A stretch of DNA of 57,476 nt, taken from contig NZ_JANFNH010000048.1 of assembly GCF_024436055.1 (NCBI RefSeq), forward strand, positions 1-57,476, in the 5' to 3' direction. A program made the translations under genes and the position numbers. This document shows positions 17,419-27,479 of this stretch, piece by piece. The notes beneath the pieces are model-generated. The model saw nothing but the letters and a program-made list of their open reading frames with translations, did not search any database and had not been told where the DNA came from. How positions within the stretch are numbered: position 1 is the first letter of the stretch; every line of letters begins with the position of its first letter. The stretch is from Streptantibioticus rubrisoli. GTDB taxonomy: Bacteria; Actinomycetota; Actinomycetes; Streptomycetales; Streptomycetaceae.

Positions 17419-18747
17419 TCAGCCGCGGTCGAGCAGCACCACCGCGACGTCGTCCGTGAGTTCACCGCCGTTGAGTTCCCTGACCTCGTCCATCGCCGAG
17501 TCCAGCAGCGCCTCACCGCGCAGTCCGGTGCGCAGATGGCGGTCGACCAGTTCCCGCATGCCGTCGCTGCCGAGCCGTGCGGTGCCTTCTCCGATCCGCC
17601 CCTCGATCAGCCCGTCGGTGTAGAGCATCAGGCTCCACGCCCCGCCCAGCTCCACCGTGAGCCGGTTCCATTCCGCCTGCTCCAGCAGCCCGAGCGCCGG
17701 GCCGCCGTGCTCGTACGGCAGCAGCTCGACCGGTCGGCCGCTGCGGGCCAGCAGCGGAGACGGATGACCGGCCAGGCACAGCCCGGCCCGCTGGCCGTCC
17801 GGCGCGATGTCGACGGTGCACAGCGTGGCGAACGTCTCGTCGTCCGGGCGCTCGTGCTCCAGCACCCGCTGCAGGGTTCCCAGCAACTCGTCGCCGCTCA
17901 GCCCGGCCAGGGTCAGCGCGCGCCAGGCGATGCGCAGTTCGACACCGAGCGCCGCCTCGTCCGGACCGTGCCCGCACACGTCGCCGATCATCGCGTGCAC
18001 GGTCCCGTCCGCGGTGCGCACCACGTCGTAGAAGTCCCCGCCGAGCAGCGCACGGCTGCGGCCGGGCCGGTAGCGCGCGGCGAACCGCAGGTCGTCAGCG
18101 CCGTCCAGCAGCGGGGTCGGCAGCAGCCCGCGTTCCAGCCGGGCGTTCTCCTGGGTCAGCAGCCGGGTCTCGGTCAGCTGCCGCTGGGCGACGTCGGCCC
18201 GCTTGCGCTCCACGGCGTACCGCATCGCCCGGTTGAGCAGGGACGCGTCGAACTCGTCGCGGAACAGGTAGTCCTGCGCACCGACGCGCACGGCCTCGGC
18301 GGCCAGCTCGGCGTCATCCTCACCGGCCGCCAGCGCGAGCACGGCGGTGGTGGGGGCCATCCGCAGCACCTCGCGCAGCGCGGTCAGGCCACCAGCCTTG
18401 GGGTGGCCGGGGACCAACTCGATGTCCAGGTCGAGCAGGATGCAGCTCACGTCGTCGGTGAGCAGCCGCGCGGCCTCGGTGAGGTTGCGGGCGCGGCGGA
18501 TGCGGACCGGGTGCCCGGCGGCGTCCAGCAGGTCGGCCGCGGCCAGGCTGCCGGTGGGGTCGTCACCGACGACGAGCAGGGTGAACGGCTGCTGCGCCCG
18601 CACCGGCGCGCCCGGCCGCTCCACGGGTACCGGCTCTGACACCCGCTGGCGCGGGAGCATGGTGGCCGTTCCCGTGGGACGCTGGTCGGGCGTCCAGTCG
18701 GGGCGCTGGTCTGGCTGCCGGTCGGTGGATCGGCCGGTGGCGGACAT
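17419..18747 (-). CDS. receiver-domain PP2C (SpoIIE/RsbU) phosphatase
   Basis: A 442-residue signalling protein. Residues about 55-175 are a response-regulator receiver (TLLVVGDDPTGSLAA; phosphoacceptor Asp in CILLDLDIE); 185-215 a short coiled coil; 225-440 a PP2C/SpoIIE phosphatase with LLGGDFYDVV, IGDVCGHGPDEAA and LMLYTDGLIE. Such proteins dephosphorylate anti-anti-sigma factors in partner-switching pathways. No anti-sigma or antagonist gene lies next to it. The ATG at 18747 has GGAAGG just upstream; a longer frame to 19134 is non-coding in character. Confidence 0.88.
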   Translation of the reverse strand: MSATGRSTDRQPDQRPDWTPDQRPTGTATMLPRQRVSEPVPVERPGAPVRAQQPFTLLVVGDDPTGSLAAADLLDAAGHPVRIRRARNLTEAARLLTDDVSCILLDLDIELVPGHPKAGGLTALREVLRMAPTTAVLALAAGEDDAELAAEAVRVGAQDYLFRDEFDASLLNRAMRYAVERKRADVAQRQLTETRLLTQENARLERGLLPTPLLDGADDLRFAARYRPGRSRALLGGDFYDVVRTADGTVHAMIGDVCGHGPDEAALGVELRIAWRALTLAGLSGDELLGTLQRVLEHERPDDETFATLCTVDIAPDGQRAGLCLAGHPSPLLARSGRPVELLPYEHGGPALGLLEQAEWNRLTVELGGAWSLMLYTDGLIEGRIGEGTARLGSDGMRELVDRHLRTGLRGEALLDSAMDEVRELNGGELTDDVAVVLLDRG

Positions 18748-19372
18748 GCGTGCTTCCTTCCCTCCCCCGAGGGTGTGGCGGACGCTGTGGGGGCGGCGCC
18801 GCCGTCCCAGGTCCAGACCATGTGGGGTGGGCCGGTCGCTGGGCACTGCCAGGGACCATAGCGGCAGCGCAGGCCCCACGGGGAGGGCGTACGGGTGATT
18901 GGCCGGTGGCATATCCAAAGGTGGGAAGCGGATTTCGGGCGCCACCGGGGGAATCCGGGCATGAGATAGATCACGCGCCAGCGGGGTGTGTTGCCGCGTG
19001 TGTTGGGGATGTGGGGCGGGCGGAGGGGCGGACCGTGGGGCGCTGTGACCTCTGTGGCTGAAGATGCTGGCGGTGCCTGTGTGTTGGATGTGGGGCGCTC
19101 CGCCGAGGCAGGTGTGGCGGCAGGTTGGGCGCACGGTCGGGCGGCGGGGCGCGGTCGGGCGGCGGGGCGCGGGCGAGTTTGACGGTGGGCGCGCTGCTGC
19201 CCGGGCGGGGACCTGTGGGCAAGCCGTGGGGGACCAAACGGGTGGGGTTATGGGTGGGTTGGGGCTGGTGGGCTAGTTGTGGCCGCTGTGGCCAAAGATG
19301 CTGGCGATCCCACGCCAGTTGCGCGCCCTGCCGGGCGGGGCGCGTGCGGTCAGCCGGGCGGGGCGCGCGGGG
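18748..19372. other. 625-bp gene-free G-rich region with short repeats
   Basis: No gene is supported. The plus strand is unusually G-rich and contains runs such as GGGGATGTGGGGCGGGCGG, a tandem duplication of GCGGTCGGGCGGCGGGGC-type units at 19135-19173, and two related copies of GAAGATGCTGGCG / AAAGATGCTGGCG (19063 and 19292). It is the shared upstream and downstream space of two minus-strand genes. Confidence 0.4.
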
Positions 19373-20407
19373 TCAGCCGGGCCTCACGGCGCCGAGTATC
19401 GGCATGGAGCCCGCGCCCGCTATGTCCACCGTTCGCCCGGGGCGTGGGGCCTGGATGACGGCGCCGTCGCCTATGTAGATCGCCACGTGGCTGGCGTCCG
19501 CGTAGTAGACGATCAGGTCCCCGGGCCGAAGCTGGCCCAGGGGAACGTGCGGCAGCCCGGCCCACTGTTCCTGCGAGGTGCGCGGGAGCGTGACTCCCGC
19601 CGCCGCCCACGCCGCCTGAGTCAGGCCCGAGCAGTCGTACGTGGACGGCCCCTGCGCACCCCATTCGTACGCCTTGCCCAGTTGGGCGGACGCGAACGCC
19701 ACCGCCCGGGCGGCGAGCGCGTCGGCCGTACCCGCGGCGCGGCCGAGCTCCGCGCCAACGTCGCTTTTCAGCCAGCCCAGTTGTGACCGGTAGGCGGCCT
19801 CCTCGTCCAACCGCTGTAGCCGCTCGCGTTGTCCGGCCTGGAGCGTGCCGAGCAGTGCGCGGGCCCGTGCCAGTCGCTGCTCGATCTGCCGCTTCGCGTC
19901 GGCCTTGCTGGTCTGCTCGGCGGTCAGGCTCTCCCATTCCCTGGTGGCGGTGTTCGCGTAACCCTCAAGCTCGCTCCTGGTGGTCCGCAGCGCGGTGAAC
20001 GTGGCCGTGGCGGCCTGTGCGCCCTTCTCGGCGAGGCGCGCGCCGTCCAGGAACGACTGGGGGTCGGAGGAGAGCAGGAACCGCGCCGCGAACGGCAGTC
20101 CGCCGCCGGTGCGGTACTGGGCTCTGGCCAACGCGCCGAGCCGCTGGGTCAGTTGGGCCTGCTTCGACTGTGCGGCGACCACCGCCCGGGCCAACGTGAC
20201 CAGATCCGCTTGCTGTTGGCCGATCCGCTCGGTGACCGCGTCGTACGCCTGGGTGGCCGCCTCCGCCTGCCGGTAGAGCTGGTCGACCTGGTCCCGTACC
20301 TCGGCCAGCGACTTCGGCTTCGCCGCCTGCGCGTCGCCCGGCGCGACGAGCAGGCCTGCCGCGCACACCAGCACCGTGGACGCCACCGCCGCCGCCCGCA
20401 ACCGCAT
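19373..20407 (-). CDS. secreted NlpC/P60 peptidoglycan hydrolase
   Basis: A 344-residue exported cell-wall hydrolase. A signal peptide (residues 1-28, cleaved after AQAA) is followed by a long coiled coil (30-215) and a C-terminal NlpC/P60 domain. The catalytic Cys is in TYDCSGLTQAAW, the His in DASHVAIYIGDG, and VIQAPRPG supplies the third position. This is the RipA-like design for gamma-D-Glu-mDAP endopeptidases, where the coiled coil keeps the catalytic site shut. I use ATG 20407 (MRLRAAAVAS) with AGGTGG upstream. Adjacent to a methyltransferase on the same strand. Confidence 0.9.
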   Translation of the reverse strand: MRLRAAAVASTVLVCAAGLLVAPGDAQAAKPKSLAEVRDQVDQLYRQAEAATQAYDAVTERIGQQQADLVTLARAVVAAQSKQAQLTQRLGALARAQYRTGGGLPFAARFLLSSDPQSFLDGARLAEKGAQAATATFTALRTTRSELEGYANTATREWESLTAEQTSKADAKRQIEQRLARARALLGTLQAGQRERLQRLDEEAAYRSQLGWLKSDVGAELGRAAGTADALAARAVAFASAQLGKAYEWGAQGPSTYDCSGLTQAAWAAAGVTLPRTSQEQWAGLPHVPLGQLRPGDLIVYYADASHVAIYIGDGAVIQAPRPGRTVDIAGAGSMPILGAVRPG

Positions 20408-20489
20408 GGGGCCACCTCGAATCTGACGAGCCGTCACCTCGTGCGGATGGTGCCACAGGGGGGCGCAATGCGACAGACGCGCGCGGGGT

Positions 20490-21299
20490 TCAGCCCCGTT
20501 GGGTCGGAATGAACGGCCGCGCCGGAGCCAGCGCGTCCCAGCGCACCGTCACCTCGCCCTGCCGCCAGCGCGCCGGGCCGTCGGTGAGCGGCCAGCCCGC
20601 CGCCCGCAGCGCCTGGGCGGAACGGATCCAGCGCTGCCGGGCGCCCAGCGCCCCGAAGGGCGCGGCGGCCGCCCACGCGCGGTCGAACTCGGTGAGGAAC
20701 GCGTGCACCGGCTCACCCGGCACATTGCGGTGTATCAACGCCTTCGGCAGGCGCTCGGCCAGATCGGACGGCCGTTGAAGCGAACCCAGCCGGGTGGCGA
20801 ACGTCACCGTGCGCGGCCCCTCGGGACCGAGCGCCACCCATACATGGCGGCGGCCTATCTCGTCGCACGTCCCCTCGACCAGCAGCCCGCCCGGCGCCAG
20901 TCGACCGCACAGCCGCGCCCAGACGGCGGCCACCTCCGCCTCGCCGTACTGCCGCAGCACGTTCGCCGCCCTTATCAGCGCCGGACGCCGTCCGGCGGGC
21001 AGCGGAACCTCGAAGCCGCCGCGGACGAAGCGCAGCCCATGCCGCGCGTAGGGGGCGGCGGCGGTCACCCGCTCGGGATCTATCTCGACGCCCACGACCT
21101 CGGTGTCCGCGCGCACCGTACGCAGCCTGCAGAGCAGTTCGACGGCCGTCCACGGGGCGGCGCCGTAGCCCAGGTCGACGACCACCGGGTCGTCGGCGCG
21201 GCGCAGGGCGGCGCCGAAGGTGGCGGCTATCCAGCGGTCCATGCGGCGCAGGCGGTTCGGGTTGGTGGTCCCCCGGGTGACGGTGCCGATGGGGTTCAT
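20490..21299 (-). CDS. class I SAM-dependent methyltransferase beside mshA
   Basis: A 269-residue methyltransferase-fold protein with VVDLGYGAAPWTAVEL as motif I and EVVGVEIDPERV as motif II. The neighbourhood (divergent from mshA) is conserved in Streptomyces as I recall. Its substrate is unknown. The N-terminus GTVTRGTTNPNRLRRMDRW is a family-typical segment. The 182 bp between it and mshA holds both promoters. Confidence 0.82.
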   Translation of the reverse strand: MNPIGTVTRGTTNPNRLRRMDRWIAATFGAALRRADDPVVVDLGYGAAPWTAVELLCRLRTVRADTEVVGVEIDPERVTAAAPYARHGLRFVRGGFEVPLPAGRRPALIRAANVLRQYGEAEVAAVWARLCGRLAPGGLLVEGTCDEIGRRHVWVALGPEGPRTVTFATRLGSLQRPSDLAERLPKALIHRNVPGEPVHAFLTEFDRAWAAAAPFGALGARQRWIRSAQALRAAGWPLTDGPARWRQGEVTVRWDALAPARPFIPTQRG

Positions 21300-21481
21300 G
21301 GGGGCCTTCGGGTGCGGGGCGTGGCGGGGCTGACGTTTCAGGGTAATTGGCCGCCCCTGTGCCCCTTACCGGCGGCGGCCGGGCGCCGCCGCGCTGATAA
21401 CGACTTGGCAAAGCGGAAATGCCCGCCCCCGCTCGCGCCGTTACACCACAGACACAAAAGGACCGAGGGAGGCACCGTACG

Positions 21482-22819
21482 GTGAACCACCAGGTGGCCC
21501 ACGTGCCCCGGCTGGGCGCGCAACGTCTGCGTGCCCGCGCACACCTGCACCGACGGCGCCGTGCGGGCGTCCCGCGCCGGGTCGCGATGCTCAGTGTCCA
21601 CACCTCCCCGCTCCACCAGCCCGGCACCGGCGACGCGGGCGGCATGAACGTCTACATCGTGGAGCTGGCCGGGCGCCTGGCCGAGCTGGGCATCGAGGTG
21701 GAGGTCTTCACCCGCGCCACCACCGGCGGCCTGCCACCGGTCGTCGAGCTGGCGCCCGGCGTGCTGGTACGGCATGTCGACGCCGGACCGTACGAGGGCC
21801 TCGCCAAGGAGGACCTGCCCGCCCAGCTGTGCGCCTTCACCCACGGCGTGATGCAGGCGGAGGCCTCGCAACGGCCGGGCTACTACGACCTGGTTCACTC
21901 GCACTACTGGCTCTCCGGCCATGTCGGCTGGCTGGCCGCCCAGCGCTGGGGCGTTCCGCTGGTGCACGCGATGCACACCATGGCCAAGGTGAAGAACGCC
22001 GCCCTCGCCGAAGGCGACACTCCCGAGCCCGCGGCCCGGGTGATCGGCGAGACGCAGATCGTGGCGGCCGCCGACCGGCTGATCGCCAACACCGAGGAGG
22101 AAGCCGACGAACTCGTCCGGCACTACGGCGCCGCCCGCGACAAGGTCGCCGTCGTCCACCCGGGCGTGAACCTCGACCGCTTCCGCCCGGCGGACGGCCG
22201 GGCCGCCGCCCGGGCCCGGCTCGGCCTGCCGCCGGACGCGGTGATTCCGCTGTTCGCCGGGCGAATACAGCCGCTCAAGGCCCCCGACGTGCTGCTCCGC
22301 GCGGTCGCGGTGCTGCTGGACGAGGACCCCTCGCTGCGCGAGCGCCTGGTGGTGCCGGTCGTCGGCGGCCCCAGCGGCAGCGGCCTGACCAAGCCGGAAC
22401 GGCTGCACAAGCTGGCCGCCCGGCTCGGCCTCGCCGATGTCGTACGGTTCCAGCCGCCGGTCGACCAGGACCGGCTGGCCGACTGGTACCGGGCGGCGAA
22501 CGTGCTGGTGATGCCCTCGTACAGCGAGTCCTTCGGGCTGGTCGCCGTCGAGGCGCAGGCGTGCGGCACGCCGGTGCTCGCGGCGGCGGTAGGCGGCCTG
22601 CCGGTCGCGGTGCGGGACGGACACAGCGGCTTCCTGGTCCAGGGACACGACCCGGTGGACTACGCGCGGGTGCTGCGCCGCTTCGTGGACCGGCCACGGC
22701 TGTCCGACGAGCTGGGCGCCGCCGCGGCCCTGCACGCCCGGGCTTTCGGCTGGGACGCCGCCGCGGCGGCGACCGCCGACGTGTACGCGGGCGCGACCGC
22801 CCGCCGCCGCAGGGCGTAG
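21482..22819 (+). CDS. mshA: D-inositol-3-phosphate glycosyltransferase (mycothiol biosynthesis)
   Basis: A 445-residue GT-B, family GT4 enzyme that transfers GlcNAc from UDP-GlcNAc to 1L-myo-inositol-3-phosphate, the first step of mycothiol synthesis. The N-terminal [19 protein letters not shown] loop is the MshA signature. The C-terminal donor site shows [20 protein letters not shown] with the E-x7-E motif. GTG 21482 is chosen because AGGGAGG lies at 21466-21472; an ATG at 21419 would put the ribosome site inside the gene. A basic N-terminal extension (about 25 residues) precedes the domain. Cytoplasmic. Confidence 0.95.
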   Translation: MNHQVAHVPRLGAQRLRARAHLHRRRRAGVPRRVAMLSVHTSPLHQPGTGDAGGMNVYIVELAGRLAELGIEVEVFTRATTGGLPPVVELAPGVLVRHVDAGPYEGLAKEDLPAQLCAFTHGVMQAEASQRPGYYDLVHSHYWLSGHVGWLAAQRWGVPLVHAMHTMAKVKNAALAEGDTPEPAARVIGETQIVAAADRLIANTEEEADELVRHYGAARDKVAVVHPGVNLDRFRPADGRAAARARLGLPPDAVIPLFAGRIQPLKAPDVLLRAVAVLLDEDPSLRERLVVPVVGGPSGSGLTKPERLHKLAARLGLADVVRFQPPVDQDRLADWYRAANVLVMPSYSESFGLVAVEAQACGTPVLAAAVGGLPVAVRDGHSGFLVQGHDPVDYARVLRRFVDRPRLSDELGAAAALHARAFGWDAAAAATADVYAGATARRRRA

Positions 22820-22841
22820 CCGGGTCGCCTACGATCAGGGC

Positions 22842-23342
22842 ATGAGCGAGCACGACGCAGCCCGCGCGGCCGTGGAGCAGGCGCTGAGGGACGCCGGGCT
22901 CGAATGGGACACCCCGGACGGCGCCTCGGGCACGTACGTCGTCCAACTGCCCGGCACGCGCAAGCTGTCGACCACCTGCTCACTGGCCGTCGGACGCCAC
23001 ACCCTCTCGGTGAACGCGTTCGTGGTGCGCCGCCCCGACGAGAACCACGAGGCGTTCTACCGCTGGCTGCTGGAGCGCAACATCCGTACGTACGGGGTGA
23101 GTTACGCCATCGACCGGCTCGGCGACGTCTATCTGGTCGGGCGGCTGCCGCTGGCCGCGGTGACGGCCGAGCAGGTCGACCAACTGCTGGGCGCGGTGGT
23201 GGAGAACGCGGACGGCAGCTTCAACACCCTGCTGGAGCTGGGCTTCGCGTCCGCGATCCGCAGGGAGTACGCGTGGCGCACCGCCCGCGGTGAGTCCACC
23301 CGCAACCTGGAGGCGTTCACCCATCTGACGCGGGACGTCTAG
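22842..23342 (+). CDS. YbjN domain protein
   Basis: A 166-residue YbjN-family protein, structurally like type III secretion chaperones (alpha-beta-alpha). Features include TTCSLAVGRHTLSVNAFVVR and the last helix LELGFASAIRREYAWR. It follows mshA by 22 bp but has its own TACGAT 6 nt before the ATG, so it can also be made from a leaderless transcript. Role unknown; E. coli YbjN affects motility and stress responses. Confidence 0.82.
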   Translation: MSEHDAARAAVEQALRDAGLEWDTPDGASGTYVVQLPGTRKLSTTCSLAVGRHTLSVNAFVVRRPDENHEAFYRWLLERNIRTYGVSYAIDRLGDVYLVGRLPLAAVTAEQVDQLLGAVVENADGSFNTLLELGFASAIRREYAWRTARGESTRNLEAFTHLTRDV

Positions 23343-23423
23343 GCGGCCCCGGGGATGCCGGGTGCGTTTCCGCGCCGTCCGGTGCGGGCGGCGCGGGGGT
23401 GTGCCCGGCATCCCCCAGGCCGC
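23342..23423. terminator. long inverted-repeat terminator between ybjN-like and MFS genes
   Basis: GCGGCCCCGGGGATGCCGGG at 23343-23362 pairs with CCCGGCATCCCCCAGGCCGC at 23404-23423 (18 of 20), with a 41-nt GC-rich loop, between two convergent genes. The left arm and part of the loop recur downstream of rlmB at 37573-37613. Confidence 0.7.
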
Positions 23424-24704
23424 TCAGGTCCCGGCCTGGTCCAGGGAACCCGCGGGTGCGGCGCCGCCCGGCGTGGCGGCCCGGGCCGGAGCGGCGCCCG
23501 ACGCCGGGCGTACCGGCGTGCGGCGCAACAGCAGGCCGCAGCCGACGGCCGCCACCGTGCCGACCAGTCCGCACGTCGGCCACATGGCCGATCCCCAGCG
23601 GTCCAGCGCCGCGCCGCCCGCCATCGGGCCCAGGAACGTGGCCGCGGACCACGCCAGCGAGTACATGCCCTGGTAGCGACCCCGGGCGTGTGCCGGTGAC
23701 AGATCCGCGACCACCGCCATCGACGTCGGCGCCCATATGATCTCGCCCAGCGTCCAGACCGCCACGGTCAGCGCGTAGCAGGCGGCCGTCCCGGCGAAGT
23801 AGGTCAACCCGAACCCCCAGCCCTGCAGGAGCGCCGCGCTGGCCAGCAACGCCGCCCGGCCGCGGTCGCGCATCAGCCGGGTCACCGGGATCTGCAGCAG
23901 GACGATCAGCAGGCCATTCAGGCCGATCACCAGACCGTACTGGCCGGGTGTCAGCCCCGCCTCGCCCATGGAGACCGACAGGGTGGTCGAGCCCTGCTGC
24001 ATCACCGTGGCGATCAGGAAGGTCAGCCCGACCAGCGCCATGAACCGGCCGTCGCGCACCACCTGGCCCAGGCCGATCGCCGGTTGGTCAACCGCGTTGT
24101 GCCGCGGCGTCGTTGACGGCCGGGTCTCGGGGACCTTGACGAAGACGACCAGCGCGCACAACAGCGTCGTCACGGCGTCGCCGAGGAAGAGCGACAGATA
24201 ACCATGGGCCGCGATGAGTCCGGCGACCGCCGCGGAGACGCCGAAACCGATGTTGATCGCCCAGTAGTTGAGCGAGAAGGCGCGCACCCGGTCCTCGGCC
24301 GGGACCAGGTCGGCCATCATCGCCTGCACCGCGGGGCGGGAGGCGCTGCTGGTGACACCCACCGCGAAGGCGACGGCCGCGATGGCCACCGGCTGGGTGA
24401 CGAAACCGAGCGCCGCGGTGCTGACCGCCGCGCCGATCTGCGAGGCCAGCATGGTGGTACGGCGCCCGACGCGGTCGGTGAGCACGCCGCCGACGATCGC
24501 CGCGACCGCGCCGCCCAGCCCGTACAGCGCCCCGACCAGCCCCGCGTACGTGGCGGAGAAGCCCCGGTCGAGGGTGAGGTACATGGCCAGGAAGGTGACC
24601 ACGAATCCGCCGAGCCGATTGATCAGCGTGGAGGTCCACAGCCACCAGAAGGCCCGTGGAAGTCCTGACACCGTCTCGGTGACGACACGCCTGACGGCAC
24701 GCAT
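23424..24704 (-). CDS. MFS transporter
   Basis: A 426-residue, 12-helix major facilitator. The loop after helix 2 reads [17 protein letters not shown], the classic MFS motif A (G-x3-D-x2-GRR), and the second copy after helix 8 is weaker ([15 protein letters not shown]). Such proteins resemble Bcr/MdtH-like drug exporters. A substrate cannot be read from the sequence. The N-terminal [12 protein letters not shown] is basic. It is divergent from gpmA, and a perfect TGCGTA-GCT-TACGCA palindrome lies in the shared promoter. Confidence 0.85.
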   Translation of the reverse strand: MRAVRRVVTETVSGLPRAFWWLWTSTLINRLGGFVVTFLAMYLTLDRGFSATYAGLVGALYGLGGAVAAIVGGVLTDRVGRRTTMLASQIGAAVSTAALGFVTQPVAIAAVAFAVGVTSSASRPAVQAMMADLVPAEDRVRAFSLNYWAINIGFGVSAAVAGLIAAHGYLSLFLGDAVTTLLCALVVFVKVPETRPSTTPRHNAVDQPAIGLGQVVRDGRFMALVGLTFLIATVMQQGSTTLSVSMGEAGLTPGQYGLVIGLNGLLIVLLQIPVTRLMRDRGRAALLASAALLQGWGFGLTYFAGTAACYALTVAVWTLGEIIWAPTSMAVVADLSPAHARGRYQGMYSLAWSAATFLGPMAGGAALDRWGSAMWPTCGLVGTVAAVGCGLLLRRTPVRPASGAAPARAATPGGAAPAGSLDQAGT

Positions 24705-24738
24705 GATGATCCCCCCGCTGTAATAGGCGCCTACGGCT

Positions 24739-24753
24739 TGCGTAGCTTACGCA
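24739..24753. promoter_or_regulatory. palindrome in the MFS/gpmA divergent promoter
   Basis: TGCGTA (24739-24744), spacer GCT, TACGCA (24748-24753) is a perfect inverted repeat 35 bp from the MFS start. It is a candidate regulator site; the regulator is not in this window as far as I can tell. Confidence 0.45.
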
Positions 24754-24797
24754 GGGCGGAGGGCTGGCACCAGGGAATTTCGATTAGGCTCACGTCC

Positions 24798-25559
24798 ATG
24801 GCTGCTGCTCCGTACAAGCTGATCTTGCTCCGTCACGGCGAGAGCGAGTGGAACGCGAAGAACCTGTTCACCGGCTGGGTGGACGTGAACCTCAACGAGA
24901 AGGGCGAGAAGGAGGCGCTGCGCGGCGGTGAGCTGCTCAAGGACGCCGGTCTGCTGCCCGACGTCGTGCACACCTCCCTGCAGAAGCGCGCCATCCGCAC
25001 CGCGAACCTCGCGCTGGAGGCCTGCGATCGCCACTGGATCCCGGTACACCGCACCTGGCGGCTGAACGAGCGCCACTACGGCGCCCTGCAGGGCAAGGAC
25101 AAGGCGCAGACGCTGGCGGAGTTCGGCGAGGAGCAGTTCATGCTCTGGCGCCGCTCGTACGACACCCCGCCGCCGCCGCTTGAGGACGGTGCCGAGTTCT
25201 CGCAGAGCGACGACCCGCGCTACGCCTCCATCCCGAGCGAGCTGCGGCCGCGCACCGAGTGCCTCAAGGACGTCGTCTTCCGCATGCTGCCGTACTGGTA
25301 CGACGGCATCCTGCCGGACCTGATCGCCGGGCGCACCGTCCTGGTCGCCGCGCACGGCAACTCGCTGCGCGCCCTGGTCAAGCACCTCGACGGCATCTCC
25401 GACGCGGACATCGCGGGCCTGAACATCCCCACCGGCATCCCGCTCGCCTACGAACTGGACGCCGACTTCCGTCCCACCACCCCCGGCGGCACCTACCTCG
25501 ACCCGGAGGCCGCCAAGGCCGCCATCGAGGCCGTGAAGAACCAGGGCAAGAAGAAGTAG
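24798..25559 (+). CDS. gpmA: 2,3-bisphosphoglycerate-dependent phosphoglycerate mutase
   Basis: A 253-residue glycolytic enzyme interconverting 3- and 2-phosphoglycerate through a phospho-histidine. The catalytic H13 is in [10 protein letters not shown], and the second His is in [13 protein letters not shown]. The sequence from MAAAPYKL to the end KNQGKKK is of normal length. TAGGCT ends 7 nt before ATG 24798, so the mRNA is probably leaderless. A look-alike of this gene's 3' end is present at 52918-52980. Confidence 0.95.
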   Translation: MAAAPYKLILLRHGESEWNAKNLFTGWVDVNLNEKGEKEALRGGELLKDAGLLPDVVHTSLQKRAIRTANLALEACDRHWIPVHRTWRLNERHYGALQGKDKAQTLAEFGEEQFMLWRRSYDTPPPPLEDGAEFSQSDDPRYASIPSELRPRTECLKDVVFRMLPYWYDGILPDLIAGRTVLVAAHGNSLRALVKHLDGISDADIAGLNIPTGIPLAYELDADFRPTTPGGTYLDPEAAKAAIEAVKNQGKKK

Positions 25560-25708
25560 CACCCTGTCCTCGGGCCCCCGACCTGCGGTTTCGCCGTGGG
25601 GAGGGGGCCTGTGCGCTGCGCTGGCTCTTTCGTTGCCGGGCCCCGGGGACCCGGGGACCCGGGGACCCAGAGGCCCAGGGGCCAGGGCGCAGCGGGGTCG
25701 GCCCGTGG

Positions 25709-27295
25709 TCAGCCGCGGGTGCGGAGGCTGGCTTCTTCGAGGTCGAGTTCGCGCTGGATCCTGCGCCGGGTGGCGTTGCTGATCTTGTTGGCCTCGTAGA
25801 GGCGCTGCAGCTCGGCCGCCTCAATGGCGATGAGGGTTCGGCGTATCTCGCGGTAGGCGTCGGCGGGGCGGGCGTCCGGGTCGGTGTAGTGGGCGTCCTC
25901 GGCCTGGTGGATGCGCGCTTCCAGCTGGCGGCGGGCCTGTTTCAGGGCGGTCTCGGCGGCGGTGCCCAGCTCGGCGAGCTGGTCCAGGTCGCCGAGCTGT
26001 TTGAGCTCCTCAAGGGCGGCGTGCGCGATGTGCCGGCGGGTTCTGGCCTCCTCACGGGCGGTGTGCTCCGGTTCCAGCGCGATGCCGGAGCGACGGACGA
26101 TGGGGGCGAGGGTGAATCCCTGGAAGACGACGGTGAGCGCGATGGTCCCGGTGGTGAGCGTGAGGATGAGCGCCCGGTGTGGCAGCGGCGCCCCCGTGTG
26201 GGTGGCCAGGGGGATGGACAGCGCGGCGGCCAGCGGCATGACGCCTCGGGTGCCCGCCCAGGACAGGACGGCCGGTACGCGCCAGGACAGGCGTCTGTCG
26301 CCTTCCCTGTGCCGGTAGTGGATCAGGGCCGACAGCGGGAAGATCCACAACAGGCGGATCGCCAGCACGGTGAACGCGATCACCGGCACCCACAGCGGCC
26401 AGCCGTGCTCGTCGTGCGCGAGATGACGGACGGCGGAGGGCAGCTCCAGGCCGATGAGCGCGAAGACGACGCTCTCCAGCAGGAAGGTCACGGTGTCGTA
26501 GACGGCGTGCACCTGCAGGCGGATGGTGGCGTTGCCCAGCTTGTGGCCGGTGCTGGCGAGGGCGACCCCGGAGACGATGACGGCGGTCACGCCGGACGCG
26601 TGCGACTCCTCCGCGATGACGTACGAGGCGTACGGGGTGACCAGCGCGATGACGGTCTCCAGCATGGGGTCCTCGGTCCGCCTGCGGACGAGGATCACCA
26701 CCGCGGCGACCACGGCCCCGATGAGGACTCCGCCGCCCGCCAGGAGCAGGAACTGCTCGACGGTCCCGGACACGGTGATCGCGCTGCCGGAGACCGCGGT
26801 GGCCACCGCGACCTTGTAGAGGACCAGCGACGTGGCGTCGTTGAACAGGCTCTCCGCCTGCACCATGGCCTGCACGCGCGGTGGCAGGGACAGGCGTCGG
26901 CCGAGCGCGGTGACCGCGACGGGGTCGGTGCTGGCCAGCACGGAGCCGAGGATGAACGCGGTCACGGCGGTGAGCGGGGTGATCGCTCGGGCGACGTACC
27001 CGACCGCCAAGGCCGAGGCCAGGACCAGCCCGAAGACCAGCCCGGTCACCGGCCGCCACACGGTGCGCAGATCGCGGACGGAGATCTCCCCGGCCGAGGC
27101 GAAGAGCAGCGGCGGCAGCACCAGCACGTTGATCACATGGGGCGGCAGCCGAACCTCGGGAACCCAGGGCATCAGCCCGACCACCAGACCGGCGATCACC
27201 AGGAGCGAGGGGGCGGGCAGGCTCCAACGCCGGGCACCGGTCGCCACGGCCGTGGCCAGGACCACGAGCAGCAGGATGACGGTCAGGCCGGTCAT
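25709..27295 (-). CDS. Na+/H+ antiporter (CPA1 family)
   Basis: A 528-residue protein with about 12 transmembrane helices (1-400) and a cytoplasmic C-terminal helical domain (400-528) rich in Glu and Arg. The sixth-helix signature SVLASTDPVAVTAL contains the Asp expected to bind the ion, and SLFNDATSLVLYK is the CPA1 motif. It exchanges Na+ (or K+) for H+ across the cytoplasmic membrane. It is read from ATG 27295. Upstream on the same strand is the metallothionein-like gene, with a strong hairpin between them. Confidence 0.88.
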   Translation of the reverse strand: MTGLTVILLLVVLATAVATGARRWSLPAPSLLVIAGLVVGLMPWVPEVRLPPHVINVLVLPPLLFASAGEISVRDLRTVWRPVTGLVFGLVLASALAVGYVARAITPLTAVTAFILGSVLASTDPVAVTALGRRLSLPPRVQAMVQAESLFNDATSLVLYKVAVATAVSGSAITVSGTVEQFLLLAGGGVLIGAVVAAVVILVRRRTEDPMLETVIALVTPYASYVIAEESHASGVTAVIVSGVALASTGHKLGNATIRLQVHAVYDTVTFLLESVVFALIGLELPSAVRHLAHDEHGWPLWVPVIAFTVLAIRLLWIFPLSALIHYRHREGDRRLSWRVPAVLSWAGTRGVMPLAAALSIPLATHTGAPLPHRALILTLTTGTIALTVVFQGFTLAPIVRRSGIALEPEHTAREEARTRRHIAHAALEELKQLGDLDQLAELGTAAETALKQARRQLEARIHQAEDAHYTDPDARPADAYREIRRTLIAIEAAELQRLYEANKISNATRRRIQRELDLEEASLRTRG

Positions 27296-27416
27296 GGAGC
27301 GTCCCCGGTGGGTTGCGGCTGGTTACCCCCTTCTGACCAGGTGCTTTATCAACGTAACCGACCCCGGGCGGTGATGCAGCCGCCATGGGCCCGCAACCGC
27401 CCGTCGTGTGGGCGTC

Positions 27417-27461
27417 ATGACGAGTCGGCCCCAGCCTTCTTGGCCGGGGCCGACTCGTCAT
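27417..27461. terminator. 16-bp perfect hairpin after the metallothionein-like gene
   Basis: ATGACGAGTCGGCCCC at 27417-27432 pairs with GGGGCCGACTCGTCAT at 27446-27461, loop 13 nt. On the minus strand it lies 18 bp after the stop of the small Cys-rich gene, so it should end that transcript before the antiporter gene. Confidence 0.8.
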
Positions 27462-27479
27462 GGGGTTCGTCCTCCTGCG

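Noticed and set aside
26052-27461. Minus-strand frame starting just after the metallothionein-like gene with a good ribosome site (ATG 27461)
   Set aside because: Its first codons are the perfect terminator stem, and the rest is a shadow of the antiporter gene in another frame.
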